Assembly (NCBI RefSeq): GCF_003268005.1
Contig: NZ_CP014213.1
Span: 2,687,501 to 2,751,500 of the forward strand
Length of the DNA: 64,000 nucleotides
Reading direction: 5' to 3'
Origin: Methanosphaera sp. BMS
Lineage (GTDB): Archaea; Methanobacteriota; Methanobacteria; Methanobacteriales; Methanobacteriaceae
The notes under the pieces are model-generated. The model saw nothing but the letters and a program-made list of their open reading frames with translations, was not told where the DNA came from and did not search any database. A program made the translations under genes and the position numbers. Below are positions 44,603-54,398 of the stretch, in pieces; the stretch's first letter is position 1, and every line of letters begins with the position of its first letter.

Positions 44603-47095
44603 TTAAGATATAATCAATTCTATATCCTTGCTCATGGCATAATGATTGTTGTTTTCACCTACTTTAAGGGTCATTGTTTGTTTTAATGTTTCCCCATCCT
44701 TAACGCGTGGTGTTTTGATGTTGATAATTACTACACCTTCATCTATTTGTAGGCTACTGTTTATTGTCTTACCGTTAATCTTATATCCTGCCTGTCCATA
44801 CGGTATGAAATTGTTGTTTGAATCATAGAAATATACTCTTATAGGATTTTCGCTATCGGCAAACAAATCCAGTGAGTCAAAGTCCACATGTACCATATGC
44901 TTTTTAACACTAAGCGTTGTCTTGTTCCTGTTTGATTTCTTATTCTCATCTCCGGAGTATACGATGCTTATTTCATAGTCCTTTACTTTAAGTGTTTGTT
45001 CAATTGTATACGTTGCCCTTGCCGTTCCATTGACTACCCTTATCTTTGAAGCGAATGTCTGATTATTGATTTTAAATGTCACATATCCATGGTTAACATT
45101 ATTTTTGCCCATCTTTATTGTCGCCACAACTTCAATTGTACTTCCCACTTCTATTGGGGTGTTGTTTTTGATTGTAATGGCAGTTGTCACATCACGTTTA
45201 GGTATGCTTACTGTAATATTTTTTCTCAGAACCTTCTTGTCATTTGTTTGTATTATTACATTCAATGTATAATTTGCTTTGGATAACTGTGTTGGTATGT
45301 CATACTTGTATGTGTATGAACCGTTTATCACCTTTGAATTGTTAATTGTCATTCCATTGAGTTTAAGGTTTAGCTTACCGTTGATATTTTTAGGTAGGTT
45401 AACCTTAATGTTTAGTGTTTGATTGTTGTTTGATAATGTATATGTAATTTTTGATTCAATTGGTGTCAAAGTCAGAATGTCATTATCAATCTGTGCTATA
45501 CTGCTGTTTGATCTGGTTACAACTTCATTTGTAACGTTTTTGTTTATCTCGAGATTATTTAATTTGTATGTGGTGTTGTCTCCATAGAATATGGCTTTTC
45601 TTTCAGGTATTAGATGTGTCAATACACGTCCCGTATTTGTCGTGTCGATTCTGACAATCACATCTGTATCGTAGTCCTTGATAAATGAGGACGTATTCGT
45701 GTAGTTTGCCACTACCCATTCCTTTGGAGTATATCCAATGTCCTGCCATCTAGGATTGGAACAACCCCACCAATTGTTTTCAAGGGATATGATGTTTTCC
45801 TTTTGACTTACAATTGTCTGGTTGTTGTCATCTGAATTATCTACAAATACATTATACTCCGCATCCACATATTTAAGGTTATGAATTGCTCCTCCTTTTT
45901 CACCACCAGTATTTTTCAGGAATACTGAGTCTCTGATGGTTATGATTCCACATACGGTTAAATCGGTCATCTTCTTATTTGATATTGCACCACCAAATGT
46001 TGTGGCACTGTTTTCAAAGAAGGTGGTATTGATTAACGTAAGATTTCCAAGTTCATTTTCACTCATTGCAATGTTCTGTATTGCTCCGCCTTCTGCTCCG
46101 GCTACGTTTGACTCGTATGTACAGTTTGTAGATAGGAAGTGGTGTGTATTTGTTATTGCCCCTCCATCATATGTCGCATGGTTTCCAATAAAGAAGGAAT
46201 TGTTTGTAATTGTTCGGCCCGTATTATATATTGCTCCACCATAGAAGTGCTGAGCATCATTTTTAAAGAACAATGTATCGTTTACAGTCAGGTTTCCAAA
46301 TGCATTATATATTGCTGCTCCACTTACTCCCCTGTTATACATGAAGGTTGAATTGGATATGTCTGTTTTTGATCTGATGCTGTAGACTGCTCCACCTACA
46401 TTTATTGTTTCACTGTTTGTGAAGTTTGTGTTTATGATGCTTGTCTGTGCATTCTCGGTGTAGATACTTGCACCCCATGAAGCGGTATCATTGTCGAATA
46501 CACAGTCTTTAACTGTCAGGTTCATTTTATTATATATAAATCCGCCCTTTGCACTTCTTGAATCTCTAAAAGCGTTTTGGAATAGGGAATTTTCTATTTT
46601 TAACGTACCATTGTTGTTTATGGCGGCACTTACCGTTGAGTTATAATCTCTGATTGTAAGATTTATCAACGTTAAGCTACTGCCTCCAGGAATATTGAAT
46701 AACCCATTTTTGGAGTTAGTATAAAGAATGGTTTTATCCTTATTTTGCCCAACAATGCTAATATTATTGTTTAAGTTAATTGTATCCAGTTTATATTTTC
46801 CATTAGCTACATTTATAATTGTGTTGCTTTTTAATTTATTGACGGTTTTTTCATCAATTGTCTTATAGGGATTGTCCTTACTTCCATCCTCAGTTGTACT
46901 TTTTGATGATTTGTTCACATAAACATTATTATCTGCTGTTTTGACATGTGATGGTTCTGTCTTGATTAAATCATGTTGAATGCCCGTATCCGTTTGAACG
47001 GGTGATTCATCACTTTGATTATCTGATGCAAATACGATAGTACTTGCCATGATAATTGTGATGAAAAATATCAACATTACATATGATTTTTTCAT
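44603..47095 (-). CDS. Adhesin-like surface protein (Pmp-like beta-helix plus Ig-like repeats)
   Basis: 830 residues. A signal peptide (MLIFFITIIMASTIVFA) and polar linker lead to YVNKSSKSTTEDGSKDNPYK, the usual start of this beta-helix type. Residues 75-455 contain repeats with GGAIYN/GGAIxN turns and end in the ENNWWGCSNPRW motif also seen in the 39.8 kb adhesin. Residues 530-830 are Ig-like domains. The SD is GGAGGA. The domain order matches the 13 and 30 kb proteins but the helix subtype is that of the 39.8 kb one. Ligand unknown. Confidence 0.8.
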   Translation of the reverse strand: MKKSYVMLIFFITIIMASTIVFASDNQSDESPVQTDTGIQHDLIKTEPSHVKTADNNVYVNKSSKSTTEDGSKDNPYKTIDEKTVNKLKSNTIINVANGKYKLDTINLNNNISIVGQNKDKTILYTNSKNGLFNIPGGSSLTLINLTIRDYNSTVSAAINNNGTLKIENSLFQNAFRDSRSAKGGFIYNKMNLTVKDCVFDNDTASWGASIYTENAQTSIINTNFTNSETINVGGAVYSIRSKTDISNSTFMYNRGVSGAAIYNAFGNLTVNDTLFFKNDAQHFYGGAIYNTGRTITNNSFFIGNHATYDGGAITNTHHFLSTNCTYESNVAGAEGGAIQNIAMSENELGNLTLINTTFFENSATTFGGAISNKKMTDLTVCGIITIRDSVFLKNTGGEKGGAIHNLKYVDAEYNVFVDNSDDNNQTIVSQKENIISLENNWWGCSNPRWQDIGYTPKEWVVANYTNTSSFIKDYDTDVIVRIDTTNTGRVLTHLIPERKAIFYGDNTTYKLNNLEINKNVTNEVVTRSNSSIAQIDNDILTLTPIESKITYTLSNNNQTLNIKVNLPKNINGKLNLKLNGMTINNSKVINGSYTYKYDIPTQLSKANYTLNVIIQTNDKKVLRKNITVSIPKRDVTTAITIKNNTPIEVGSTIEVVATIKMGKNNVNHGYVTFKINNQTFASKIRVVNGTARATYTIEQTLKVKDYEISIVYSGDENKKSNRNKTTLSVKKHMVHVDFDSLDLFADSENPIRVYFYDSNNNFIPYGQAGYKINGKTINSSLQIDEGVVIINIKTPRVKDGETLKQTMTLKVGENNNHYAMSKDIELIIS

Positions 47096-47130
47096 ATTTG
47101 TCCTCCATTTTAATTTAAATAATTAATTAC

Positions 47131-47146
47131 TTTATATTATATATGT
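47131..47146 (-). promoter_or_regulatory. TATA-box candidate for the 44.6 kb adhesin
   Basis: On the minus strand ACATATATAATATAAA lies about 36-51 bases before the ATG. It sits in the divergent spacer shared with rmlA. No experimental support. Confidence 0.4.
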
Positions 47147-47328
47147 ACATCTTATTAAATTTTTTTTTAATCAATTAATATTTAATGAAATCTTTTTCTA
47201 GCATGAATTTTACTGTTGAAATTTTTATTATTAAAAAGATATAATAATATCAAAATAAAGATATTCTTATTAGAAGTTAAATAATAGGATAATATGTTTA
47301 ACAAATTATAGTTAAAGGAGTTTTTAAC

Positions 47329-48396
47329 ATGAAAGGTATAATCTTATCTGGAGGACATGGTACAAGACTTAGGCCATTGACTCATACGGGACCTAAACAA
47401 TTAATACCTATAGCTAATAAGCCAGTAATCGAGTATGCTATTGAAGATTTACGTGATGCCGGAATAGTGGATATCGGAATAATTCTCGGTACAAATATGC
47501 CTAATAAGATAAAAGACGAACTCAAGGATGGATCACATTTAGGAGTAAACTTAACATATATCATGCAGGGAGAGCCTAAGGGGCTGGCTCATGCAGCCGC
47601 TACTGCAAAGGATTTTGTGGATGGGGATTCATTCGTAATGTATCTTGGAGATAATATTCTCAAATCCGGTATTGAAGAGTTTGTAAGTAAGTTTGATGAA
47701 AGTGAATTTGCCGCCAGAATACTACTGCAGGAGGTTGAAGATCCCAGACAGTTTGGAGTTGCCGAATTAAATGACAATAACGAAGTCATAAAACTTGTGG
47801 AAAAACCGGAACATCCAAAAAGTAACCTTGCATTAGTCGGTATTTACCTGTTCAAGAATGAGATATTTGATGCTATTAGTAAAATAAAACCATCATGGAG
47901 AAATGAACTGGAAATCACAGATGCCATTCAAAGGTTAATCGATGATGATAAGAATGTGGATTCATTCATCGTTGAAGGATGGTGGAAGGACACGGGAAAA
48001 CCTGAAGATGTATTGGATGCTAATCAGTTAATTTTGGAAACAATCAAAACAGACATACGCGGTATTGTTGAAGAAAACGTTAAAATAAAGGGAAATGTAA
48101 TAATAGGTGAAAATACAATTATCAAGGCGGGTTCTGTAATCAAGGGGCCTGCAGTAATAGGCAAAAACTGTGAAATCAAAGGATATGTTGGCCCATATAC
48201 TGCCATAGGTGACAATACCAAAATCATAGAATCGGAAATAGATTCATCCATCGTTATAGGTAGTTCAGTAATCCATTCCGATAAAAGAATTACCGAAAGC
48301 TTACTTGGTCAAAACTCTAAGATTATATCAGATAAAAACACCTATCCTAAGGGCAGAAGCTTTGTCATTGGAGAAAACTCAATAATTAAATTATAG
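47329..48396 (+). CDS. rmlA: Glucose-1-phosphate thymidylyltransferase, long form (RmlA-like with beta-helix tail)
   Basis: 355 residues. The nucleotidyltransferase signature GGHGTRLRPLTHTGPKQLIP is at the start, with YLGDNI (metal-binding Asp) near 100 and VEKPEHPKS and WWKDTGKPED in the middle. From about 235 on, hexapeptide-like repeats such as IKGNVIIGENTIIKAGSVI form a left-handed beta-helix, as in the long RmlA type found in archaea and actinobacteria. It makes dTDP-glucose for RmlB and RmlD. AAAGGAG precedes the ATG, and galU starts 12 bases after the stop, so the two form an operon. Confidence 0.85.
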   Translation: MKGIILSGGHGTRLRPLTHTGPKQLIPIANKPVIEYAIEDLRDAGIVDIGIILGTNMPNKIKDELKDGSHLGVNLTYIMQGEPKGLAHAAATAKDFVDGDSFVMYLGDNILKSGIEEFVSKFDESEFAARILLQEVEDPRQFGVAELNDNNEVIKLVEKPEHPKSNLALVGIYLFKNEIFDAISKIKPSWRNELEITDAIQRLIDDDKNVDSFIVEGWWKDTGKPEDVLDANQLILETIKTDIRGIVEENVKIKGNVIIGENTIIKAGSVIKGPAVIGKNCEIKGYVGPYTAIGDNTKIIESEIDSSIVIGSSVIHSDKRITESLLGQNSKIISDKNTYPKGRSFVIGENSIIKL

Positions 48397-48408
48397 GAAG
48401 TCGATAAA

Positions 48409-49260
48409 ATGAAAGCAGTTATACCAGCAGCAGGTCTAGGAACACGTTTTCTTCCGGCTACTAAGGCCCAGCCTAAGGAAATGTTACCTGTATATAATAA
48501 GCCAACGATACAATATGTTGTAGAAGAGGCGGTTAACTCTGGAATAGATGATATACTAATCATTACCGGTAAGGGAAAACGTACAATCGAGGATCATTTC
48601 GACAAGTCATTTGAACTGGAATATAACCTCAAGCAGAAGGGAAAACTTGACTACTTAAAACAGGTACAGGACATTACTAACATGGCCGACATTTACTATG
48701 TTAGGCAGAAAAAACAGAAAGGATTGGGGGATGCCGTTCGTTGTGCTAAAAAACACATAGGCGATGAAGCATTTGCAGTTCTACTTGGTGACACGTTCAC
48801 CTACTCCGATGTTCCATGTACAAAACAATTGATGGATGTGCATGAAAAATATGGTGGTTCGGTAATAGCAATTGAAGAACTTCCTGAATATAAGATTGAA
48901 CGTTATGGAATAGTCGACGGTACACATATAGAAGATAATGTTTATGGGGTAAATAATCTTGTTGAAAAGCCAAAACTTGCCGATGCACCATCAAACCTTG
49001 GAATTACAGGTAGATATGTATTGACACCGGATATATTCGATAAACTTGACTCGACCGATGCAGGTGTTGGTGGAGAGATACAGCTGACAGATGCAATCAA
49101 TGCTCAAGATGAAGTATATGCATGTACATTTGAAGGAAAAATATATGATATAGGAAATACATTAGAATGGCTTAAAAGTTCAATAGATATGGCATTAACC
49201 CATGATGATGTAAAAGAGGAAATATTACTTTACTTAAAAGAAAAAATCAACGAAAATTAA
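48409..49260 (+). CDS. galU: UTP-glucose-1-phosphate uridylyltransferase
   Basis: 283 residues, the usual GalU size. The signature AVIPAAGLGTRFLPATKAQPKEMLP opens the protein, followed by IQYVVEEAVNSGIDDILIITGKGKR, VLLGDTF (metal Asp) and VNNLVEKPK. It makes UDP-glucose for polysaccharide and glycolipid synthesis. It is co-transcribed with rmlA just upstream, placing UDP- and dTDP-sugar activation under one promoter. Confidence 0.92.
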   Translation: MKAVIPAAGLGTRFLPATKAQPKEMLPVYNKPTIQYVVEEAVNSGIDDILIITGKGKRTIEDHFDKSFELEYNLKQKGKLDYLKQVQDITNMADIYYVRQKKQKGLGDAVRCAKKHIGDEAFAVLLGDTFTYSDVPCTKQLMDVHEKYGGSVIAIEELPEYKIERYGIVDGTHIEDNVYGVNNLVEKPKLADAPSNLGITGRYVLTPDIFDKLDSTDAGVGGEIQLTDAINAQDEVYACTFEGKIYDIGNTLEWLKSSIDMALTHDDVKEEILLYLKEKINEN

Positions 49261-49543
49261 TTCTTTTCTCCAATATTTTTTTAATTAATTCTAATTTTTC
49301 TCATCCCCTTTTTGAATGTTCATCTATTTTTTTCAAAATGTTTACCAGCTAATTCTTTTTTATGCTTTTCAAGTTCTTTTCTATTTTATTCAAATCTCCA
49401 AATCTTTAAAAACATAGGACAGTATTTCACAAAAGTTTTATAATCATTCATACAAACATTTATGTGATAAGATGTTTTTTTTACATATTTTAAAGATTTA
49501 GATACATCTTATGTAATTATAATTGTAAAAAGAAGTGGGAATT

Positions 49544-50122
49544 ATGTTGATTGAAGAATACCTAATAGAAACGCCCAGTATTGATTACATGAATTCACAT
49601 ATTCAGGAAAAGGTTCAAGAATTTGAAAATCAATCCAATGATGAGATGGACTATATCAAAAGGAGTTATGAATTTGTAAGGGATGAAATTCCTCATTCAT
49701 GGGATATTGGAGCAAACATTGTTTCAAAAACAGCTAGTGACGTGTTAATAAATAAAACTGGAATATGTTGGACAAAATCATGTCTGTTCGCAGCACTACT
49801 AAGAGCAAAAGGAATTCCATCTGGTATTAGTTATCAACTACTTACAATAGCAGATGACGATAGTGAAGGTCATATGATTCATGCATTGAATACGGTGTAT
49901 GTTAAAGATTTGAAGAAGTGGGTGAGACTTGATGCTAGAGGAAATATAGAAAGTTTAAATACACCTTTCAGTTTGGATAAGGATTGTTTGGCTTTTCAAG
50001 TTCGGAGTGAATTGGGAGAAATTGATTATATGGATAACCACGCTGATTTGGATGAAAGATTAGTTAATATACTTTCAGAAAGTGACAATCTCTTTGATAT
50101 TAATATAGATTTTAAGTTTTAA
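49544..50122 (+). CDS. Transglutaminase-like domain protein
   Basis: 192 residues. The papain-like triad is visible: Cys in KTGICWTKSCLFAALLRAKG, His in EGHMIHALNTVYV and Asp in WVRLDARGN. The first part contains YEFVRDEIPHSWD, common in bacterial and archaeal transglutaminase-core proteins, which act as peptidases or amidases or are of unknown role. No signal peptide is seen, so it is probably cytoplasmic. The ATG at 49544 is chosen over the GTG at 49535. Monocistronic. Confidence 0.8.
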   Translation: MLIEEYLIETPSIDYMNSHIQEKVQEFENQSNDEMDYIKRSYEFVRDEIPHSWDIGANIVSKTASDVLINKTGICWTKSCLFAALLRAKGIPSGISYQLLTIADDDSEGHMIHALNTVYVKDLKKWVRLDARGNIESLNTPFSLDKDCLAFQVRSELGEIDYMDNHADLDERLVNILSESDNLFDINIDFKF

Positions 50123-50257
50123 TTAATTTTATCATCAATTCATGTTTTTTCTCAAAATACTAAATTAAATATTTCTTTTTTTAAATTGTCAATTTTAAAT
50201 TGGAAAAAAGTAATTGTAAAGTAAAGGGGGGTTATGTTAACACTTTTTTATTAAAAA

Positions 50258-51505
50258 TTAAATATTCGAAGGATTGGTTATTTCTCCTTTGATAGCAGAT
50301 GCTGCAACAACTTCAGGGTTGGATAAGTATACGTAAGATTTTGCACTGCCCATTCTACCTAGGAAATTTCTGTTTGTAGTGGAAATACAAGTCATGTCAT
50401 CAGTCATAACTCCCATATGTGCACCTAAACAAGGTCCACAACCAGGGTTACAGATAATGGCATTAGAGTCTAGTAATGTTTGAATAATTCCTTCACTGAT
50501 GGCTTTCTGGTAAATTGCTTTAGAAGCTGGAAATACTAATAATTGAATATCTGGGTGTACTTTATGTCCTTTAAGAATATCCGCTGCTTGAACTAAATCT
50601 TCATACCGGCCGTTAGTACATGAACCAAGAACTGCCTGATTAATGGCAGTACCTTCTATTTTATCAACATCTTCCACGTTATCCACGTTATGTGGACATG
50701 CTACTTGCGGTTGTAAGTCATTTACATCAAAATCATATATTTTTTCATATTCTGCATCTTTGTCTGGTGTGGTGATGGCATAATCTGTAATGCCCCTATT
50801 GGCTAAATATTTTTCAGTGGCTTTATTTGGAATCATTATCCCATTTTTTGCACCACATTCAATTACCATATTTGTCATGGTAAGTCTTGCATCAACGCTC
50901 ATATCATCAATCGTGTTTCCATGAAACTCAAGGCTCTTGTATGTAGCACCATAGGAACCGATTTCCTTTATAATCCTCAGAATCAAATCCTTTGAATGAA
51001 CATGTTCTAGTAAGTTTCCATTAACATTAATTTTAAATGACTCTGGAACGTTAAACCATGTTTTTCCCGTAGCGTATACCATGGCCAAATCGGTTGCACC
51101 AAGACCTGTTGCAAATGCACCAAATGCACCATAGGTACAAGTGTGTGAATCGGCACCAACCATTACAGTGGATGGTTTAACATGTCCCTTTTCCGGTAGA
51201 ACTTGGTGGCATATACCTTCACCTTGAGTGTAAATATTTTTAATGTTCTGTTTTTTAGCGAAGTTTCTTACTACCTGTTGGAAATCTGCAGATCCAATCG
51301 TGTTTGCCGGTACATTATGGTCAAATACCAAAACGATTTTTTCAGGATTCCATACTTCATCAGCTATCTTTTCAAATACCTTAATTGTTGGTGGGCTAGT
51401 TCCGTCATGGCTCATTGCCACGTCAATATGGGTATCAATTGTATCTCCGGGGGATACTTCATCGTTACCAGATGCTTTCGCAAGTATTTTTTCAGTAATA
51501 TTCAT
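50258..51505 (-). CDS. hacA: Homoaconitase large subunit (HacA/LeuC family)
   Basis: 415 residues, an aconitase-superfamily large subunit. The 4Fe-4S cysteines are in LGSCTNGR and in CNPGCGPC (C-x2-C). The substrate and cluster region VMVGADSHTCTYGAFGAFATG is intact. It begins 9 bases after aksA, and both serve chain extension of 2-oxoacids in coenzyme B synthesis. LeuC (isopropylmalate isomerase) is the alternative; the aksA neighbour favours homoaconitase. The small subunit is not in the window. The SD is GAGGG. Confidence 0.8.
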   Translation of the reverse strand: MNITEKILAKASGNDEVSPGDTIDTHIDVAMSHDGTSPPTIKVFEKIADEVWNPEKIVLVFDHNVPANTIGSADFQQVVRNFAKKQNIKNIYTQGEGICHQVLPEKGHVKPSTVMVGADSHTCTYGAFGAFATGLGATDLAMVYATGKTWFNVPESFKINVNGNLLEHVHSKDLILRIIKEIGSYGATYKSLEFHGNTIDDMSVDARLTMTNMVIECGAKNGIMIPNKATEKYLANRGITDYAITTPDKDAEYEKIYDFDVNDLQPQVACPHNVDNVEDVDKIEGTAINQAVLGSCTNGRYEDLVQAADILKGHKVHPDIQLLVFPASKAIYQKAISEGIIQTLLDSNAIICNPGCGPCLGAHMGVMTDDMTCISTTNRNFLGRMGSAKSYVYLSNPEVVAASAIKGEITNPSNI

Positions 51506-51514
51506 ATTAAACCC

Positions 51515-52717
51515 TCAATGTTTAACGTTTGCTTTTTTGAGAATTTCATCAAATTTTTCATTTGTAATCTCTTCACCTTTTTCACGTTCTTGTTTAACAA
51601 GTCTAACAATTTCAAGTAATTTATCATTGTCCACTTTAATTTCCATTGAATCTAGCTTTTCTTCCACAGCAGCTTTACCGGAGTGTTTTCCAAGTACTAT
51701 CTGTCTTTTAGTTCCAATCATCTCGGGCAGGTATGGTTCGTAACATAGTGGATTTTTAATTATGGCATCCACATGTATGCCTGATTCATGTCGGAATACA
51801 TTGTTTCCAACAATGGCTTTACTGTCAGGTATTGGAATGCCACTATATTCAGAAACCATACATGATAAGTCATGTATTACCTCTGTTTTAAATCCTAAAT
51901 CCTTGTTATATAATAATTTCAATGCCATCACCAATTCTTCAAGAGATGCGTTTCCGGCCCTTTCACCAATACCATTAACTGTGGTGGAAATTGCCGATGC
52001 TCCTTCGAATAAACCAGCAATTGAATTGGCAACAGCAAATCCAAAGTCATTATGACAATGCAGTGCAATTTCTGTATCAATTTCCTTTCTTATATTTCGG
52101 ACTAAGTATTGCATAGCATATGGGTTAATGGAACCTGTCGTATCTGCTATATGGATTCTATCAGCATGGTATTCTTCAGCACTTTTATATAAGTCAAGTA
52201 ATTTTTCAATTTCTGTTCTTGTGGCATCTTCACAAGAAAATGCAACGAATAATCCATGATCTTTACCATATTCAATGGCTTCCATACATATCTTTTTAAT
52301 ATCTTCTCTTGGTTTGTTTAATTTAACTTCAATATGTAAATCTGATGCTCCCATGAATGTTATTATACCATCTACATCGGCATCTAATGCTGCATCAATA
52401 TCCTCCCTTTTTGTTCTTGTTAGACAAATTGTTTTGGCATTCAATCCTTCGTTTGCAATGGTTTTCACGGCTTTTTTTTCATTTTCGGATACTATTGGAA
52501 ATCCTGCTTCAATTTGAGGTATGCCTAGTTCATCTAATTTTCGAGCAATGTCCAGTTTTTCGTCAATAGAAAAACAAACTCCTGGTGTTTGTTCACCATC
52601 CCTTAATGTGGTATCGTATATATTTATCTTTTCAGGTAAATTGTATTCAACTTCCTTGTTATATATACTTACAAATCTATCGTTTATTTCTAATCCCCCA
52701 TGATATATTAATTTCAA
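51515..52717 (-). CDS. aksA: Homocitrate synthase AksA (LeuA/HCS family)
   Basis: 400 residues with the LeuA/homocitrate synthase signature INIYDTTLRDGEQTPGVCFS, the metal-binding HCHNDFG and GERAGNASLEE. The absence of the LeuA C-terminal allosteric domain (about 120 residues) separates it from isopropylmalate synthase. It condenses acetyl-CoA with 2-oxoglutarate and longer oxoacids for coenzyme B. The start is uncertain: the TTG at 52717 has no SD, while GGGGGA at 52696-52701 lies inside the frame and would suit a start about 9-10 codons later, where only rare codons such as ATA occur. Confidence 0.85.
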   Translation of the reverse strand: MKLIYHGGLEINDRFVSIYNKEVEYNLPEKINIYDTTLRDGEQTPGVCFSIDEKLDIARKLDELGIPQIEAGFPIVSENEKKAVKTIANEGLNAKTICLTRTKREDIDAALDADVDGIITFMGASDLHIEVKLNKPREDIKKICMEAIEYGKDHGLFVAFSCEDATRTEIEKLLDLYKSAEEYHADRIHIADTTGSINPYAMQYLVRNIRKEIDTEIALHCHNDFGFAVANSIAGLFEGASAISTTVNGIGERAGNASLEELVMALKLLYNKDLGFKTEVIHDLSCMVSEYSGIPIPDSKAIVGNNVFRHESGIHVDAIIKNPLCYEPYLPEMIGTKRQIVLGKHSGKAAVEEKLDSMEIKVDNDKLLEIVRLVKQEREKGEEITNEKFDEILKKANVKH

Positions 52718-52846
52718 ATAAATTATGAGTAATTAATTATATTCATCAAATATAAAAATCGTTTTATGTATATTTTTGTTATGTTAAATTAATAAGAGAT
52801 TTATTGATATTACTATTAATATTTTTTTATAATTTCTCGTATAATC

Positions 52847-53383
52847 TCATAGCTCTAATAACTCAAGATAACTTCTTCTTTCAAAACCACGGGTAATACC
52901 CATTTTTTTAAATAATTCCATGATGTTATCCCGTGTTTGTTCAATATCTTCTTCATCATTTGTCATGCATTCTATTTCCATGAAATAACCAATTTTCTCG
53001 AGTTTATCCAGTGTTATTGTAAACTCATCATAATAAAAAATTCTTCTAACTTTAGAGACAATTGCTGATGGTTTAAAGCCTAAAGCAATAAGGATATCAG
53101 TCATCTTATCTAAATCAGCTACCTCGACTTCTATCTCTTTTCTTGTTTTACTTTTGGAGTCTATTTTTGGTCCTTTGTATGTTAATATTTTTTTAACTTC
53201 ACCGTCAATTGGTACTAACCTAATACGTAATGCTTCATCAGTTTCTCTATAATCCTTGTCTGGTGCATTAAAATAAATATCTTCCTGTTCTTCACTATGG
53301 GAATATGATGCTCCAAGGGATTTGATTTTATTTAAAGCATCATTTTTATCATCAATTTTTGCCTTGATTTCTATTTCAATCAT
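52847..53383 (-). CDS. CYTH-domain protein (class IV adenylate cyclase, CyaB-like)
   Basis: 178 residues. The CYTH ExExK motif is MIEIEIKAKI at the start. Conserved pairs of charged residues line the tunnel: QEDIYFNAP, ALRIRLV, LTYKGPK, RKEIEVEV and FTITLDKLEKIGYFMEIE. Archaeal CyaB homologues are annotated as adenylate cyclases, but thiamine triphosphatase or other triphosphate activity is equally possible. An upstream ATG-like extension (to 53431) is rejected because GTGAT lies just before the ATG at 53383 and the family starts there. Divergent from tbp. Confidence 0.8.
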   Translation of the reverse strand: MIEIEIKAKIDDKNDALNKIKSLGASYSHSEEQEDIYFNAPDKDYRETDEALRIRLVPIDGEVKKILTYKGPKIDSKSKTRKEIEVEVADLDKMTDILIALGFKPSAIVSKVRRIFYYDEFTITLDKLEKIGYFMEIECMTNDEEDIEQTRDNIMELFKKMGITRGFERRSYLELLEL

Positions 53384-53706
53384 GATATCACTATACTTAT
53401 TGTATACTTCATTAATAATATTTTTTTTCAAAACAGATAATAGTTAAGTATATAAAGTAATGAGTAACATATATAAATACATAATATGTTATTTGGTATT
53501 TTTTTAATATTATGTTAAAAAAAATATATAAAGAGTGGATGGTCGAATGTTTTCTTAAACCCCAAACGGAACAATACTTTTAGAAAATTTTTAGATATTT
53601 AATATTGTATTTTTTTAATATTTTAATCTATTTATTTGTAAATCTATTCTATCAATATATTTTCATAAATACTGAATTATTATCACTTATATATGGAGGA
53701 GAAATA
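53384..53706. promoter_or_regulatory. Divergent spacer with the tbp promoter
   Basis: AAAATATATAAAG at 53521-53533 is a clear TATA-box candidate, fitting a tbp transcript with a leader of about 150 bases; TBP binding its own promoter is plausible. GGAGGAG precedes the tbp ATG. I see no gene in the spacer; an in-frame upstream ATG at 53605 adds a hydrophobic stretch that other TBPs lack and is rejected. Confidence 0.45.
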
Positions 53707-54258
53707 ATGGCAGATGTACAAATTAAAGTTGAAAACATTGTTGCTAGTGCAACATTAGGTAAATCGTTAGAATTACCAAAAATTGCTCCAGCTTTAGAAA
53801 ATGTTGAATATAACTTAGAGCAGTTCCCTGGTTTAGTTTTTAAACTTAAAGAACCTAAAACTGCAGCTTTAATATTTGGATCTGGAAAATTAGTATGTAC
53901 TGGTGCAAAATGTATTGAAGATTCAATAAAAGCTATTCACATGACCGTGGATAGAATAAGAGAATTGGATCCTGAAATACCTAATGATTTTGAAATCAAA
54001 ATACAAAACATTGTGGCATCAGCTAACTTAGGACGAATACTTAACTTAGAAGCAGTTGCTTTGGATTTAGAAAATACCGAATATGAACCAGAACAGTTCC
54101 CTGGTTTAGTATACAGATTAACTGATCCTAAAGTTGTATTATTATTATTCGGTTCCGGAAAAGTTGTTTGTACCGGAGCAAAAACAGCTGAACAGGCATC
54201 ATTAGGTGTTCAGAAAACTAAAGAACGTTTAATGGAATTATACTTAATCGATGAGTAA
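53707..54258 (+). CDS. tbp: TATA-box binding protein
   Basis: 183 residues made of two imperfect repeats of about 90. Each has the core VxNIVASAxLG, then EQFPGLVxxL and FGSGKxVCTGAK, typical of archaeal TBP. It binds the TATA box with TFB to recruit RNA polymerase. The ATG at 53707 follows GGAGGAG (53695-53701) and gives the standard archaeal length. The gene is monocistronic and divergent from the CYTH gene. Confidence 0.97.
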   Translation: MADVQIKVENIVASATLGKSLELPKIAPALENVEYNLEQFPGLVFKLKEPKTAALIFGSGKLVCTGAKCIEDSIKAIHMTVDRIRELDPEIPNDFEIKIQNIVASANLGRILNLEAVALDLENTEYEPEQFPGLVYRLTDPKVVLLLFGSGKVVCTGAKTAEQASLGVQKTKERLMELYLIDE

Positions 54259-54398
54259 GTATGGTATGGATCCAATGTTAAAATGAGATAATTTATTTAT
54301 ACTCCAAAATAACCACCTATTAAACTCCAAACATTAATATGCTCAAAGCATGTTCATAATGAATATGCAATGATTATATTAAAAATATCGGTGATATT

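Noticed and set aside
53605-53706. N-terminal extension of TBP from an upstream ATG
   Set aside because: It adds a hydrophobic stretch unknown in TBPs, and a strong SD precedes the ATG at 53707.
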